Assembly: GCA_903904815.1 (NCBI GenBank)
Contig: CAIVDU010000011.1
Span: forward strand, 1-64,000
DNA length: 64,000 nt
Reading direction: 5' to 3'
Origin: an uncultured Armatimonadota bacterium
GTDB taxonomy: Bacteria; Armatimonadota; Fimbriimonadia; Fimbriimonadales; Fimbriimonadaceae
Every line of letters begins with the position of its first letter. Position 1 is the first letter of the stretch. A program made the position numbers and the translations under genes. The notes under the pieces were generated by a model. It was not told the origin of the DNA, made no database searches, and was given only the letters and a program-made list of their open reading frames with translations. This document shows, in pieces, positions 1 through 9,400 of this stretch.

Positions 1-94
1 CGTCAGCTTCATGGACTTCGACCTCGGCTACATCGACTTGGAGACAGGCAGTCTCCAAAAACTAGACAACCCGTTTGTCAGCTCGAAGTTGTAA
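1..94 (+). CDS. Transposase/integrase C-terminal end (partial, IS remnant or IS 3' end)
   Basis: Reading in frame from base 2, the window opens inside a coding sequence that ends at the TAA at 92-94. The visible peptide contains SFMDFDLGYIDLE and LDNPF. This matches the conserved C-terminal tail of DDE integrase-core transposases of the IS481/IS3-like type, which typically end shortly after a 'DLGYFDLE...LDNPFG' string. The stop is followed directly by a short repeated sequence like the ends of such elements (next entry). Only about 30 residues are visible, so catalytic residues cannot be checked and it is unknown whether the element is intact upstream. Confidence 0.7.
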   Translation, partial: VSFMDFDLGYIDLETGSLQKLDNPFVSSKL

Positions 95-132
95 CCTATG
101 TGTCCGGAACGTTTTGTAACCTATGTGTCCGG
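90..132. repeat. Direct repeat at IS terminus (2 x 18 bp)
   Basis: The 18-mer TGTAACCTATGTGTCCGG occurs at 90-107 and again at 115-132, with starts 25 bp apart. The first copy overlaps the transposase stop codon. Repeats of this type (GTAACCTATGTCTCCGG-like) flank integrase-core transposases of this group and probably are terminal binding sites for the transposase, so the element's right end lies close to 132. The left end is outside the window. Confidence 0.6.
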
Positions 133-294
133 TATGGACACACGAATGAAGGGGAATCTCTCCGGTACCGCTAACCGCCGACCGCTAACCTTTTGGTGTC
201 ATTCTGAGCCTGCGGACCCCGTTGGTGTTCCGTCAAATAACGCAAAATTACGGCATAATTGATTGTTAGGGTAGGCGCGTAGACTCTTAGCGAG
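133..294. promoter_or_regulatory. Leader region with -10-like box for the 295-1644 gene
   Basis: This is the spacer between the IS end and the first complete gene. TAGACT at 280-285 lies 9 nt before the ATG at 295 and no Shine-Dalgarno sequence is visible. This fits the leaderless-start pattern seen at several other genes in the window. A convincing -35 element is not apparent. Confidence 0.35.
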
Positions 295-1644
295 ATGAAT
301 AAAGCCACGAAGATTGGACTCTTGAGCTCCCTTGCCAGTCTGGCGGTTTGTGGCGTTGGGGCAGGGACACTGTTCTTCCGAAACAGTTCCGCGGTGGTCG
401 AGGAACGAACAGCGGCGCGAAAAATCGGGATTCCGCTGACGCTCGCCGAGATTGGCCTAGTTCCGATTCCCGATGACCAGAACGCAGGGGTCCTCTATCG
501 ACGAATCGCCGTCTTTCTGAGTGAGAACGACCGGCGAGTTAAGGCACTTAAGGCGCTCAGCCATCAAAAGCCAGCCAATCCTTTCAAACTTCGGAGTGCT
601 GACGAGTTTCAAAAAGATGCCGACGACTCGCTGCCAGGGCTGAAACCGATGTTCGATATGCTGGGAGAGTTGAGGTCTCGTCCGAAATGCGATTTCGGAT
701 CCGACTGGATCAATTTTCAACCGGGATCATTTAACGAGTTCACGACTCTGAAGGCCATAGTGAAGGACCTGTGCGCTCGGGCCGACTTTGAGGATCGACA
801 GGGCGATCCGCAAAAAGCCCTGCAGTCAATGACCACGGCGTACCGGGTTGCTGTAGATAGTGGCACCCCGCCGAACCTGATCGCCATGTTCGTCGAGGTC
901 GCTTGTCGATCGATTGCAAACAAGGAGTTGCAATCTCTGGTGAGTCGGCATGCCTCGGATTTGGCCTTCCTCAACAAATCGGAAGATCTGCTCAACGCGA
1001 ATCGTCGCCTTCCAGATATGCGATGGCATCTGAGGGGCGAGATAGTCTTCAACTTGAAAAGCATCCATGAGCTCACCGGCTTACCACGCACTCAAACCGT
1101 AAGCGAAGACTCAATGAGCACCTCGGAACGCGCCCCGAGCAAGTTGGAGACAAGCTTTGTGCGGTCGAAGGCGTTTCAAGACGCGATCGAAGCGAAACTC
1201 CTATCGACTTGGAGAGAGACTTGGACTCATTTCCCCAAGGACTCCCAGGATTGGGACGGATTCAGTCGCGCACTCAAACTGACGAGCGCAACCGTGATGC
1301 ACGATTCTTCGACCACGAACTCCATCCTGCGTGAACTGTTCCCGACCTACGATGGCGCGCCCGATGTGATCGGCAGGCTTCAGGCTCACGACAGGTCGCT
1401 CAAGGCCTCCATCGAATTGCTTAAGCTGCGCATCCAAAACGGAAAGCTGCCGGTCGTGTTACCATCTTCACTCGGCGTCGACCGCCTAGATCCGTTTGAC
1501 GGCAATCCATTGCGATACATGCGAAGGGGCTCGGGCTTCCTCCTCTACAGCATCGGGGCCGATCGTATGGACGATGGCGGACACGTCCGCGCTTCAGGAG
1601 ACCGGGAAGGGGCTGGCGTAGACGAGGTCGTGGAGTTCAAGTAG
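295..1644 (+). CDS. Membrane-anchored hypothetical protein, paralogue of next gene
   Basis: The 449-residue protein has a single hydrophobic N-terminal segment (about residues 7-28), which is a signal anchor or signal peptide; the rest is soluble and presumably extracytoplasmic. The function is not recognised. The C-terminus carries DPFDGNPLRY followed by GFLLYSIGADRMDDGG. This pattern (DPF-G-PLRY...LYS-G-D--D-GG) is common at the end of hypothetical secreted proteins of Planctomycetes and Armatimonadota and resembles the C-terminal part of pseudopilin-like folds. The next gene encodes a 445-residue protein with the same layout and extensive similarity (for example IPDDQNAGVLYR versus FPDAQNAAGLYR), so the two arose by tandem duplication. 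Start chosen at the first ATG. Confidence 0.8.
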   Translation: MNKATKIGLLSSLASLAVCGVGAGTLFFRNSSAVVEERTAARKIGIPLTLAEIGLVPIPDDQNAGVLYRRIAVFLSENDRRVKALKALSHQKPANPFKLRSADEFQKDADDSLPGLKPMFDMLGELRSRPKCDFGSDWINFQPGSFNEFTTLKAIVKDLCARADFEDRQGDPQKALQSMTTAYRVAVDSGTPPNLIAMFVEVACRSIANKELQSLVSRHASDLAFLNKSEDLLNANRRLPDMRWHLRGEIVFNLKSIHELTGLPRTQTVSEDSMSTSERAPSKLETSFVRSKAFQDAIEAKLLSTWRETWTHFPKDSQDWDGFSRALKLTSATVMHDSSTTNSILRELFPTYDGAPDVIGRLQAHDRSLKASIELLKLRIQNGKLPVVLPSSLGVDRLDPFDGNPLRYMRRGSGFLLYSIGADRMDDGGHVRASGDREGAGVDEVVEFK

Positions 1645-1713
1645 TCCCAGGACTCTCCAGAAGAAAGTAATTGCTTTCGCACGTTATTGTCGAGTTAACA
1701 CGTCTCACCAGCG

Positions 1714-3051
1714 ATGAGTAGGGCCCGACGCGTTGCGTTCTTGATCGTATTGGGAGTCCCAGTATTTTGTTGTCTGGGGAGCGCCCTATTCGTGATGTCA
1801 GCCGGTGGAAGAGCTAAAGCGGCGGCGGCGAACGAAGAAGTGCTGGCCCGCAAGGCTGGCATGCCTCTGGAGTACAGCGACCTTCATCTGTCGCACTTCC
1901 CCGATGCTCAAAACGCAGCGGGACTGTATCGCAGTCTAGGAAAGCAGCTTAAGACCGACTATTCCAAGCCTTTAAAACTCATCACGACGGCCCTCGCCCG
2001 AAAGGCGACAGACGCTGAGATTCAAGCTGGAAGAGACGCCCTCGACGATCTCAAGCCCCTCTACGGCAGCATCACGGAACTTGACGCGCGCACCGGGTGT
2101 GACTTCAATCGAGACTGGAGCAAGGGTCCCGCTCTGCTCTTTCCCGAGTTTGCCGACATGAAGGCCCTAGTGAAGTACTTGACCTTCCGTGCGGACGCCG
2201 TAGACCTCAAATCGGACCCTGCCGGGGCCCTTAAGTCTATGGATTATTCGAACCGAATAGCCCTCGACTCGGGTAGCGACCCGGTGCTCATCGGAATGCT
2301 CGTCCAGATCGCTTGCCGCATGATCAGCGATCGAGAGTTCGAGCACCTCATCAGCCATCACACACGGGACGGCAAATTCTTGGCTGAGGTAGGAGCAATG
2401 ATTGATCGCCAGAGCCGCCTACCAGATCCGCGCAAATACCTTGGCGGGGAGATCGTGTTCGAGCGACAAACTCTCAAAATGCTCAGCAACCTTCGCGACC
2501 TCCAAACCGATCAAGGGGTCTATTCCGACCAGCCGTCCCAGCCGAGTGCGTTCCAGAGGTCCTTTTTGCAGTCCCCAATCGTTCAGGGCAATCTTGAGGC
2601 GAAGCTTTTGTCCGCCTGGCGCAAGGGATGGAGCCAGTTCCCGCAAGACCCCAGCGACTGGGCGACGTTCCACGTCGCGTTAAAGCAGATGGATGACGCA
2701 GTTCAAAACGACCACTCCCTTGCCAACATCGGGAATCAGATTCTGTTTCCCGTTCTGTCCCAGTCCGCGGACGCGGTTGGGAACCTTCAGGCTCACGATC
2801 GCCTCCTTCAGACTTCTATCGCACTCCTCAAGCTTCGATTGGAAACCGGCAAGCTTCCGGCGGCACTCCCTTCGAGTCTGGGGGACATTCGCCTCGATCC
2901 TTTCGACGGAAACCCCCTTCGCTATAAGAAGCAGGGTGGCGGGTTCTTACTGTATAGCATCGGGCGAGACCGGGTCGACAACGGCGGACACAAGAGAACA
3001 GCCGACGACACCACGAATGAAGGTACGGACGAAGTCATCGAATTCAAATAA
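1714..3051 (+). CDS. Membrane-anchored hypothetical protein, tandem paralogue
   Basis: This 445-residue product has an N-terminal hydrophobic segment (about residues 7-30, including a CC pair) and an extracytoplasmic body. It is colinear with the preceding 449-residue protein. Shared stretches include the 'DLKSDPAGALKSMDYSNRIALDSGSDP' region (DRQGDPQKALQSM.. in the partner) and the C-terminal DPFDGNPLRY / LYSIGRDRVDNGG motif. It lies 69 bp downstream of its paralogue and is followed 70 bp later by an HtrA-type protease, so the three may be co-transcribed and envelope-related; that is inference from position only. No enzymatic motif is visible and the function is unknown. Confidence 0.8.
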   Translation: MSRARRVAFLIVLGVPVFCCLGSALFVMSAGGRAKAAAANEEVLARKAGMPLEYSDLHLSHFPDAQNAAGLYRSLGKQLKTDYSKPLKLITTALARKATDAEIQAGRDALDDLKPLYGSITELDARTGCDFNRDWSKGPALLFPEFADMKALVKYLTFRADAVDLKSDPAGALKSMDYSNRIALDSGSDPVLIGMLVQIACRMISDREFEHLISHHTRDGKFLAEVGAMIDRQSRLPDPRKYLGGEIVFERQTLKMLSNLRDLQTDQGVYSDQPSQPSAFQRSFLQSPIVQGNLEAKLLSAWRKGWSQFPQDPSDWATFHVALKQMDDAVQNDHSLANIGNQILFPVLSQSADAVGNLQAHDRLLQTSIALLKLRLETGKLPAALPSSLGDIRLDPFDGNPLRYKKQGGGFLLYSIGRDRVDNGGHKRTADDTTNEGTDEVIEFK

Positions 3052-3093
3052 CACCTTCTGCATGGCGCCGGTGGGACCGGGCACTCTTCGTCT

Positions 3094-3115
3094 TTTAGAT
3101 GCGTCTAAATACGAT
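3094..3115 (+). promoter_or_regulatory. Palindrome and -10-like box ahead of the HtrA gene
   Basis: TTTAGA (3094-3099) and TCTAAA (3104-3109) form a 6-bp inverted repeat with a 4-nt centre. It is followed directly by TACGAT (3110-3115), which sits 6 nt before the ATG at 3122. This could be a leaderless promoter with an overlapping operator. The GAAGAG between box and ATG could alternatively act as a weak ribosome binding site. Confidence 0.3.
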
Positions 3116-3121
3116 GAAGAG

Positions 3122-4294
3122 ATGAAAGGAATCGGTTGGATCGTTGGTATTGCCGCTTTTGTCGGCGCTCTCGGCGCATTGGAGTTGGATCGTGCACTCC
3201 ATCGGACACCTTCCATGGCAGAGTCGAACTTTCGACTCGAGCCTCCCCGCCTGACAGGGGTTGCGTTTGAGTCTCCTGCGGGACCGGTTGACTTCCGAGA
3301 CGCGGCGAAGAAGATCGTCCCTTCCGTCGTCAGCGTGGACCGATTCCAGCAGGTTTCCCGAGGGTTCTTCTTTTCGGATGAGGATCAACCCGAACAAGTA
3401 ACTCAGACGGCGACCGGCTCTGGAGTCATTGTGTCCGAATCGGGCTACATCATCACGAATAATCACGTCGTCGCCGGCGCGGTTGCGGTTCGTGTCCGTA
3501 CTAACGATCACCACGTTTACGACGCCAAGGTGCTTGGAACCGACCCTCGGTCGGACCTTGCCGTTCTCAAGATTAGCGCCACCGGGCTGAAGCCAATTGA
3601 GATGGGCGACAGTGATGCGCTTGAGGTGGGGCAGTGGGTGATAGCGGCTGGAAATCCGCTCGGTTTCGATGACACAGTGTCGGTCGGTGTGGTGAGTTCA
3701 TTGAAGCGCCGACTCCCGGTTGAGAACGGCGAACTCATCAACGCCATCCAGACGGATGCGGCGATCAACCCAGGAAACTCGGGAGGCGCTTTGACCGATG
3801 CCAGTGGAAGACTGATCGGCATCAATTCGGCCATCGCCAGCAGCACGGGCCAGAGCGTGGGCATCGGGTTCGCGATTCCGGTGAACCGAGTTCGAGAAGT
3901 CTTCAACGACATTCAAAAGTATGGCTACGCCATCTACCCCGATCTTGGGCTGCGGTTCAATCGCCAGTTCGATGGCTATTTAGCGGACTATTCCGTACGA
4001 CAACAATTGGCGGAGCTCACGGGTTCCGACGACGTTCCCAACACGGGAGTCATCGTGAAATCGGCTCCACGTTCTCAAACGCCGTCCGTGGTCCCCGGCT
4101 CGGCGGCGGCCAAAGCGGGCATCCGGGAGTGGGACGTAATCCTCGCGGTAAACGACACCGATGTGAACGAAAGTCAAGCGATCTCTCGCATGTTGGAGAC
4201 CATGAAGCCTGGGCAAAAGGTCCGGTTGAAGGTGTGGAGTCGCGGTAAGGTGAGGACCGAAACCGTAGTCCTCGACCAAGGCAGAGGAGAGTAG
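3122..4294 (+). CDS. HtrA/Deg-family periplasmic serine protease with PDZ domain
   Basis: The 390-residue S1C serine protease acts in envelope protein quality control. An N-terminal hydrophobic segment (residues 4-22) anchors or exports it. The trypsin-like domain has the catalytic triad His115 (in TNNHVVAG), Asp145 (DPRSDLAVLKI) and Ser220 (NPGNSGGAL), with the usual GNPLGF loop. One PDZ domain occupies about residues 275-385 (GVIVKSAPR... GSAAAKAGIREWDVILAVN). The open frame extends upstream over the end of the previous gene, but the ATG at 3122 directly precedes a proper signal/anchor segment, so it is taken as the start. Single-PDZ architecture and size resemble DegS/HhoA-type members. 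The region between PDZ start and end contains a longer insert than usual. Confidence 0.93.
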   Translation: MKGIGWIVGIAAFVGALGALELDRALHRTPSMAESNFRLEPPRLTGVAFESPAGPVDFRDAAKKIVPSVVSVDRFQQVSRGFFFSDEDQPEQVTQTATGSGVIVSESGYIITNNHVVAGAVAVRVRTNDHHVYDAKVLGTDPRSDLAVLKISATGLKPIEMGDSDALEVGQWVIAAGNPLGFDDTVSVGVVSSLKRRLPVENGELINAIQTDAAINPGNSGGALTDASGRLIGINSAIASSTGQSVGIGFAIPVNRVREVFNDIQKYGYAIYPDLGLRFNRQFDGYLADYSVRQQLAELTGSDDVPNTGVIVKSAPRSQTPSVVPGSAAAKAGIREWDVILAVNDTDVNESQAISRMLETMKPGQKVRLKVWSRGKVRTETVVLDQGRGE

Positions 4295-4399
4295 CGGTTT
4301 AGCTCTTATTTTTAACAACTTTCGCTTCGCATTCTGCCGCGATGTCGTCTTATTATGTGAGGGGCGGGGGATCCACCCTCGTCCTCAAGACAACCCAAT

Positions 4400-6028
4400 A
4401 TGTCCCTCCACACCGATGGCTTGACGCAGTTCCTCGACGTCCTTCCAAGCATCGTCCGCGAGCGCTTGGAACGTTCCGAAGGGCTAGAGTCCCTTATCGA
4501 AGTCGTTTTGGATTATGGTAGGCCGGCGGAGGCGCGCTACCGAGACCGTGTAGAAAGATATCCCGACGTTCTCGTGTCCGAATTGGACATCGAGCATGTC
4601 GCCAAGAAAATTGGCGAGTTCGGCACGGACAATCGTGCCGGAATTGAGCGAACGCTTCACCGAATCTCCGCGATTCGGAATCGCCACACAAAGATTGTCG
4701 GACTGACCTGTCGTGTCGGTCGAGCCCTTGAGGGCACGATCGACATCATTGACGACATCGTCCGATCCGGACAATCGATTCTTCTGCTCGGAAGGCCGGG
4801 CGTCGGAAAGACCACGAAGCTTCGTGAAGTGGCTCGTGTGCTGGCCGACGAAGCGAATCGACGGGTTGTCATCGTCGATACTTCGAACGAAATTGCCGGA
4901 GACGGAGACGTTCCCCACCCGGGAATCGGCTCCGCGCGACGTATGCAAGTGAGGGTTGCGGCCGAGCAACACAACGTGATGATCGAGGCAGTGGAGAACC
5001 ACATGCCGGAGGTCATCGTGATCGATGAGATTGGCAACGAACTCGAAGCGGCGGCGGCGAGAACCATTGCCGAGCGCGGCGTTCAGCTCGTGGGTACCGC
5101 CCACGGCCAGACTCTGGAGAACTTGATGCTCAACCCGACTCTTGCCGATCTGATCGGCGGGATTCAGGCGGTCACTCTTAGCGATGCCGAGGCCCAACGC
5201 CGAGGCACCCAGAAGACGGTGCTAGAGCGCAAGGCGCCTCCGACATTCGACGTGGTGATTGAGCTTCTCGATTACGATCGACTGGCGGTGCATCACAACG
5301 TGATGAAAACGGTCGATACGATCCTCCGGGGCGCTCCGCCAAGACCCGAAATTCGGGTCCGAACGAGCACCGGCGGAGTCGAAGTCGTTCAAGACGAACA
5401 GACCACCGAGGCAAGTGACGCGGCATTCAATGCGCGCTTCCCTTCCCTCGCCCGAAATCCTCAAGCCCGATCCGAGCAGGTGCCCAATGGGCAACCCAAT
5501 CGGAACAGCCCCACCCTGCCAAAACCACCGCGAGACGATAAGGAGGTGAAGGATGAGACGAATAGGCTTATCCGGATCTTTCCCTACGGGATCGCGCGGA
5601 CCAGGCTCGAGCGGGCGATCCGGGAAAAGAGGGCGCCGGCGTTCGTAACCAACGACATCGGTCAAGCTGACGCGGTCATGGCAATTCGGAGCACCTACCA
5701 GGGACGCCCGAAGAAGCTTCGTGACCTCGCTGGCCGACCGGTCAGCACGGTCGTCGTCAAGTCGAATACGTTCAGCCAGATCGCGGCGGCATTGGACGAC
5801 ATCGTTCGCCAGGCCACCGAAGGCCCAGAGGTGGAATCGACGGCCATGCAGGAAGTGCACGATGGGATAGAGCAGGTCCTCCAAAGCGGAAAGGCCTACG
5901 AACTCTCACCGGCGTCGCCTCAGGTGCGGAAGGTTCAGCACCAAGTGGCGGAAGCGAGACGCCTCGCGAGCGAGAGTGTTGGAGAAGAGCCGAATCGAAG
6001 GATTCGACTGCTTCCGACACGGATCTAG
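4400..6028 (+). CDS. R3H-domain ATPase, SpoIIIAA/Ycf45-like
   Basis: This 542-residue P-loop ATPase has Walker A at 131-139 (GRPGVGKTT) and Walker B at 205-210 (VIVIDE). The region after the ATPase core (about 385-470: FPYGIARTRLERAI... VVVKSNTFSQIAAALDDI) and the extreme C-terminus (QHQVAEARRLASESVGEEPNRRIRLLP) match the layout of the cyanobacterial/plastid Ycf45 family. There a SpoIIIAA-like ATPase is followed by a domain of unknown role and an R3H single-strand nucleic-acid-binding motif. The cellular role of the family is not well defined; nucleic-acid binding is inferred from R3H. Residues about 330-385 are a Pro/Asn-rich linker. A strong terminator follows 8 bp after the stop. Confidence 0.88.
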   Translation: MSLHTDGLTQFLDVLPSIVRERLERSEGLESLIEVVLDYGRPAEARYRDRVERYPDVLVSELDIEHVAKKIGEFGTDNRAGIERTLHRISAIRNRHTKIVGLTCRVGRALEGTIDIIDDIVRSGQSILLLGRPGVGKTTKLREVARVLADEANRRVVIVDTSNEIAGDGDVPHPGIGSARRMQVRVAAEQHNVMIEAVENHMPEVIVIDEIGNELEAAAARTIAERGVQLVGTAHGQTLENLMLNPTLADLIGGIQAVTLSDAEAQRRGTQKTVLERKAPPTFDVVIELLDYDRLAVHHNVMKTVDTILRGAPPRPEIRVRTSTGGVEVVQDEQTTEASDAAFNARFPSLARNPQARSEQVPNGQPNRNSPTLPKPPRDDKEVKDETNRLIRIFPYGIARTRLERAIREKRAPAFVTNDIGQADAVMAIRSTYQGRPKKLRDLAGRPVSTVVVKSNTFSQIAAALDDIVRQATEGPEVESTAMQEVHDGIEQVLQSGKAYELSPASPQVRKVQHQVAEARRLASESVGEEPNRRIRLLPTRI

Positions 6029-6035
6029 TAAAAGT

Positions 6036-6073
6036 AAAAAGTGGCTCTGGGCTTTTGCCCGGAGCCACTTTTT
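6036..6073 (+). terminator. Strong intrinsic terminator (bidirectional)
   Basis: The stem pairs 6041-6052 (GTGGCTCTGGGC) with 6057-6068 (GCCCGGAGCCAC) around a TTTT loop, with one T-G wobble. It is flanked by A5 on the left and T5 on the right, so it can act on both strands. It closes the R3H ATPase gene. Confidence 0.92.
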
Positions 6074-6456
6074 GTTATGTGAATTCTCCACTGCGATTCC
6101 CCACGTAGCGGAGACAAGAAAGCTAAAGATTTCTGGGTCAGCCGACCTATTTCTTTTGGGATTTTCGTTATCCACACCGCTATGCTTCAGGCGTTACTTC
6201 AATGGACTTTTGCAGTTTCGAAGAACCCTCTCCCCCAACCCTCTCCCTTTATGAAAGGGCGAGGGAGCTGGCTTGAGTGGCTTACTCTAGCCCCCGGGAA
6301 GTCAAAGCATGAGAATCGCTCCATTGTTGGGAGTCCCACGCGAAGCAGCTTGCCACTCTCTCCTGAACAGCCTTCCCGGCGCGAAGAAATTTCCCGGGGT
6401 TCGTAAGCGTTAGACTTCCGGACTGCGAACTGCAAACTGCTTACTTCATTTTCTTT
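6074..6456. other. 383-bp intergenic region, no gene seen
   Basis: This region separates the terminator of the R3H gene from the stop of the convergent FN3 protein gene. Short open frames here lack coding character. The one recognisable structure is the CCCTCTCCC-type inverted element at about 6224-6272 (separate entry). Confidence 0.6.
6224..6272. repeat. Intergenic CCCTCTCCC repeat element, copy 1
   Basis: AACCCTCTCCCCCAACCCTC is followed by TCCCTTTATGAAAGGGCGAGGGAG, in which TCCCTTT pairs with AAAGGGCGA. A second copy with the same layout (two CCCTCTCCC units, short loop, GGGCGAGGGA) lies at about 19607-19660, also between convergent genes. It is a dispersed intergenic hairpin repeat. Confidence 0.6.
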
Positions 6457-9400
6457 CTATTGCGGGTTATAGGCCACCGTCAGCTCAGCGCAGGGTGGTG
6501 AGATGTTGCCGAAAATATCGATCTCCCGAAGGCGATACTTGTAGGTTTGGCCCTGGATAGGGCTCTCATCTTTGATGCCCATGTAACCGACGGCGTCGGT
6601 TTTGAACGGAATTGGGAGCCAGTTCGTTGATCCGGCGAGCGTTCTTTCGAGGATCACCCTTCCCTTGAACAGAGTTGCCGTAGTCACCACCCTGCCGTCT
6701 GGGCTTTTGTAAACCAGCGTTTCTGGGTTGCCTTGGTAGGTCATCGTAATCCCGGTCGCATCCGAAACGGGACTATACATTGTCGGCGGAAGGCAGGAGG
6801 TCGGCAAGCTGGTGGCTACCAAGTAGGACGACCTCGCGCTATTCAATCCAATCGAGTTTACGGCAACCACTTTGTACGCGTAGTCTTTGACGGGCTCGCA
6901 ACTGGTGTCAACCATGTACACGAGTCCATTCTGGGTGGTCACCGTCGTTATCTTGTTAGCCGTGACCTCCACATAGTTGGCTTCGACCTCGGGTGAGGGC
7001 GGAGTATAGGTGATCGTTGTGGGGTTCGTTGGGACGTTTGCGCCGCTCTGGTCGTTGTCGATGTTGATCGGTGCGCCGGGCTTAAATTTCGTGGCTGGTT
7101 TCGTTTGGATCTGGGGCGGCAGTTTCGGCCCGTTCTTTGGCCCCTTGGGCCCGGTGGGAATAACCGGACGACTCATGCTTGTGCCGTAGAAGTGATAGCC
7201 CAGATCGGCGCGGAACACTCGGTATGAAGTCACTTCCTGCTCATCCGGCGACGTAGCCACGTTGACAAGGATCTGGACGCGATTGTCGGGATTATCGGAT
7301 ACCAGTGCGAGGTGGGGCGCGGCGGGAGCGATTGTGGGTTTGATGTGAACGGTAAAGGACGCGGAAGGCTTGCCTTCGAATCCCCAGCGGTTGATGGGGA
7401 CCACGTAGTACTCGTAGTCTTGGGCGGATTGACTTGGCACGATTCCGTCCGCGCACATGTTCGTGTCCACTTGCGCGGTCATTACCGTGGTCGACGCCGT
7501 GTCGCCGAACCTTGCCCCTATTACCGTCGCCATAGACGGACTTTGCACCATTCGTTGATGGGCTACCAGCTGGGTGCGAAGGGTCGCCTGCAGGCCAGCT
7601 TTAGGCTTAACCTGGGTTCCAATCTGTGGCGAAACAGTACGACTGGGCAACTGGGACTTCGGCTGACTTGGCGAAGCGTTACTCGACTGAGCAGCCGGTT
7701 GAGAAAGCGACTGAAGGCGAGGGAGGCGCCCCAAGGCCCTCATGGGAACGATTCGGCGGACCGGGGCGGGAGGCGGGGGAGTCACATTCAATCGATAGAC
7801 CCGGTAGGTAAACGGCGCTCCTAGAGTTGTCGGCTCCGTCCAAGTTAAATTGACGGTGGCCCCATAGTTTGGGCTGGAGTATCCGATCAGTCGCTGAGGA
7901 GGCAGGAATTTCATTCTCGGTGGCGTTATCACGGCCACCGTACTTCCGGCGGTCAAGCTCGCGTAGGCAACTGGACCAGCAAGCCCGGTTGGCGGGGAGG
8001 GAGCCACGAGTGTTGGAATGCCCACCACAGGGGAAATAGTCGGAGTCGACTCGTATTTGTTGCGCGCATAGAATGCGGTCACCAGGTAGCGGAAGTGGTG
8101 ATCTTCGGGAAGGTTCTGATCGTAGGGCCGGAAGAACCTGGACTCGACCGCATCCTTGCCTTGGGCTGCCCCGTTGCCCGAGGTTCGGGAACCTTCGGAG
8201 GCTAAGAGATCCTTGACCAAAACCGGCTGAGCTGACTTGAGTTCGGTGTCAATGCGATATACGTGGTAGCTCGCATCTGGATCATAAGGAGCTTGAATCA
8301 GCAGGCTTTCTCGATTGAGGGCGCCTCCGTTTATCACCCGGTTGAAGCCGACCCCCACCGTGACGCTTGTTGGCGCAGCGGGCGTCGCCCAGTCCTCGAC
8401 CGTGTAAGTCGCATTCGTCGAGGTTGCGCTCTCGCGCCCGAGCCCATCGACCATTCGAACTTGGTACGTGACGTTGCCCACCGGGGCTGAGCGGTCAAGC
8501 ATCGTGAACCAGTTTTCGACTAGCGACGTACCGTCAGTGGACTGCTGAACCGACTTTGCCACAGGATTGGCCGTAATTAGCTGACCTTGAGGATGGGTCG
8601 AATCGATGCGGTAGATGTTATACGTGTCGAGACCGAGCGAAGCTAATTGGGTTTCGTCCCCGGCGTCCCAATCCAGAGCAACCTCATTCGGACCGGTTTG
8701 GACTGCTCGGACTGTTTTGGGAGGCGTCGGTTGAAGATCTTGGCCCACCGTGATTGTCTTTCGGGCCATCTCGACTTCGGCGCCAGCGTCGTTTTGGAAC
8801 GTGAGAACGTACGTGTAAGTCGAGCCGGAGGCCGATTGAGTATCCTCGAACGCACTTCCTGCGGCGGCCGCCACTTCTGCTCTGGCAAGGATTCCCACGT
8901 GGAGCGCCATGCGGGCATCTCGGACCTTGTTCTCAACCGAACTGGACTGAAGCATCAGTAGTCGTTTTGAGGCAACTGCTTGGGTGCTCTTTCGGAAGAG
9001 GCTAAGTCGCTCAGAGACAGCGGGGAGTGCGATACCGGTGTTGATGTAGTTCGACGGCGGAACCATTGCGGGGCGCTGACGAGCCACCGACTGGATCTGA
9101 GCCTTAACCGCATTGAACACGTCCGTACTCGTTTTCCGGGGGAGGTTCGATGGCTTCAACGAGAACACTAATCGGTCCGATTTCCCAGGCACCGTGGTCT
9201 TTGCGGTCGCGATGAGATCAGCGACGCTTAACGCATACGTCGGCGTCAAGCGAGCCTTGATCGGAGAGACAATGAAACGTTTGTGCATTGCCGGTTGCAC
9301 TGCGTCGGGTGCCTGACTTGTAATCGGGCTAGGATTGAGGGGACCTTGTCGCACTCCGTTCAGTTCTCGGTACACCTGGAAGCCCTTACCAGACGGGATC

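Noticed and set aside
2693-3121. Upstream extension of the HtrA reading frame by 143 codons
   Set aside because: It overlaps the preceding gene in another frame and would bury the signal/anchor segment that starts at 3122.
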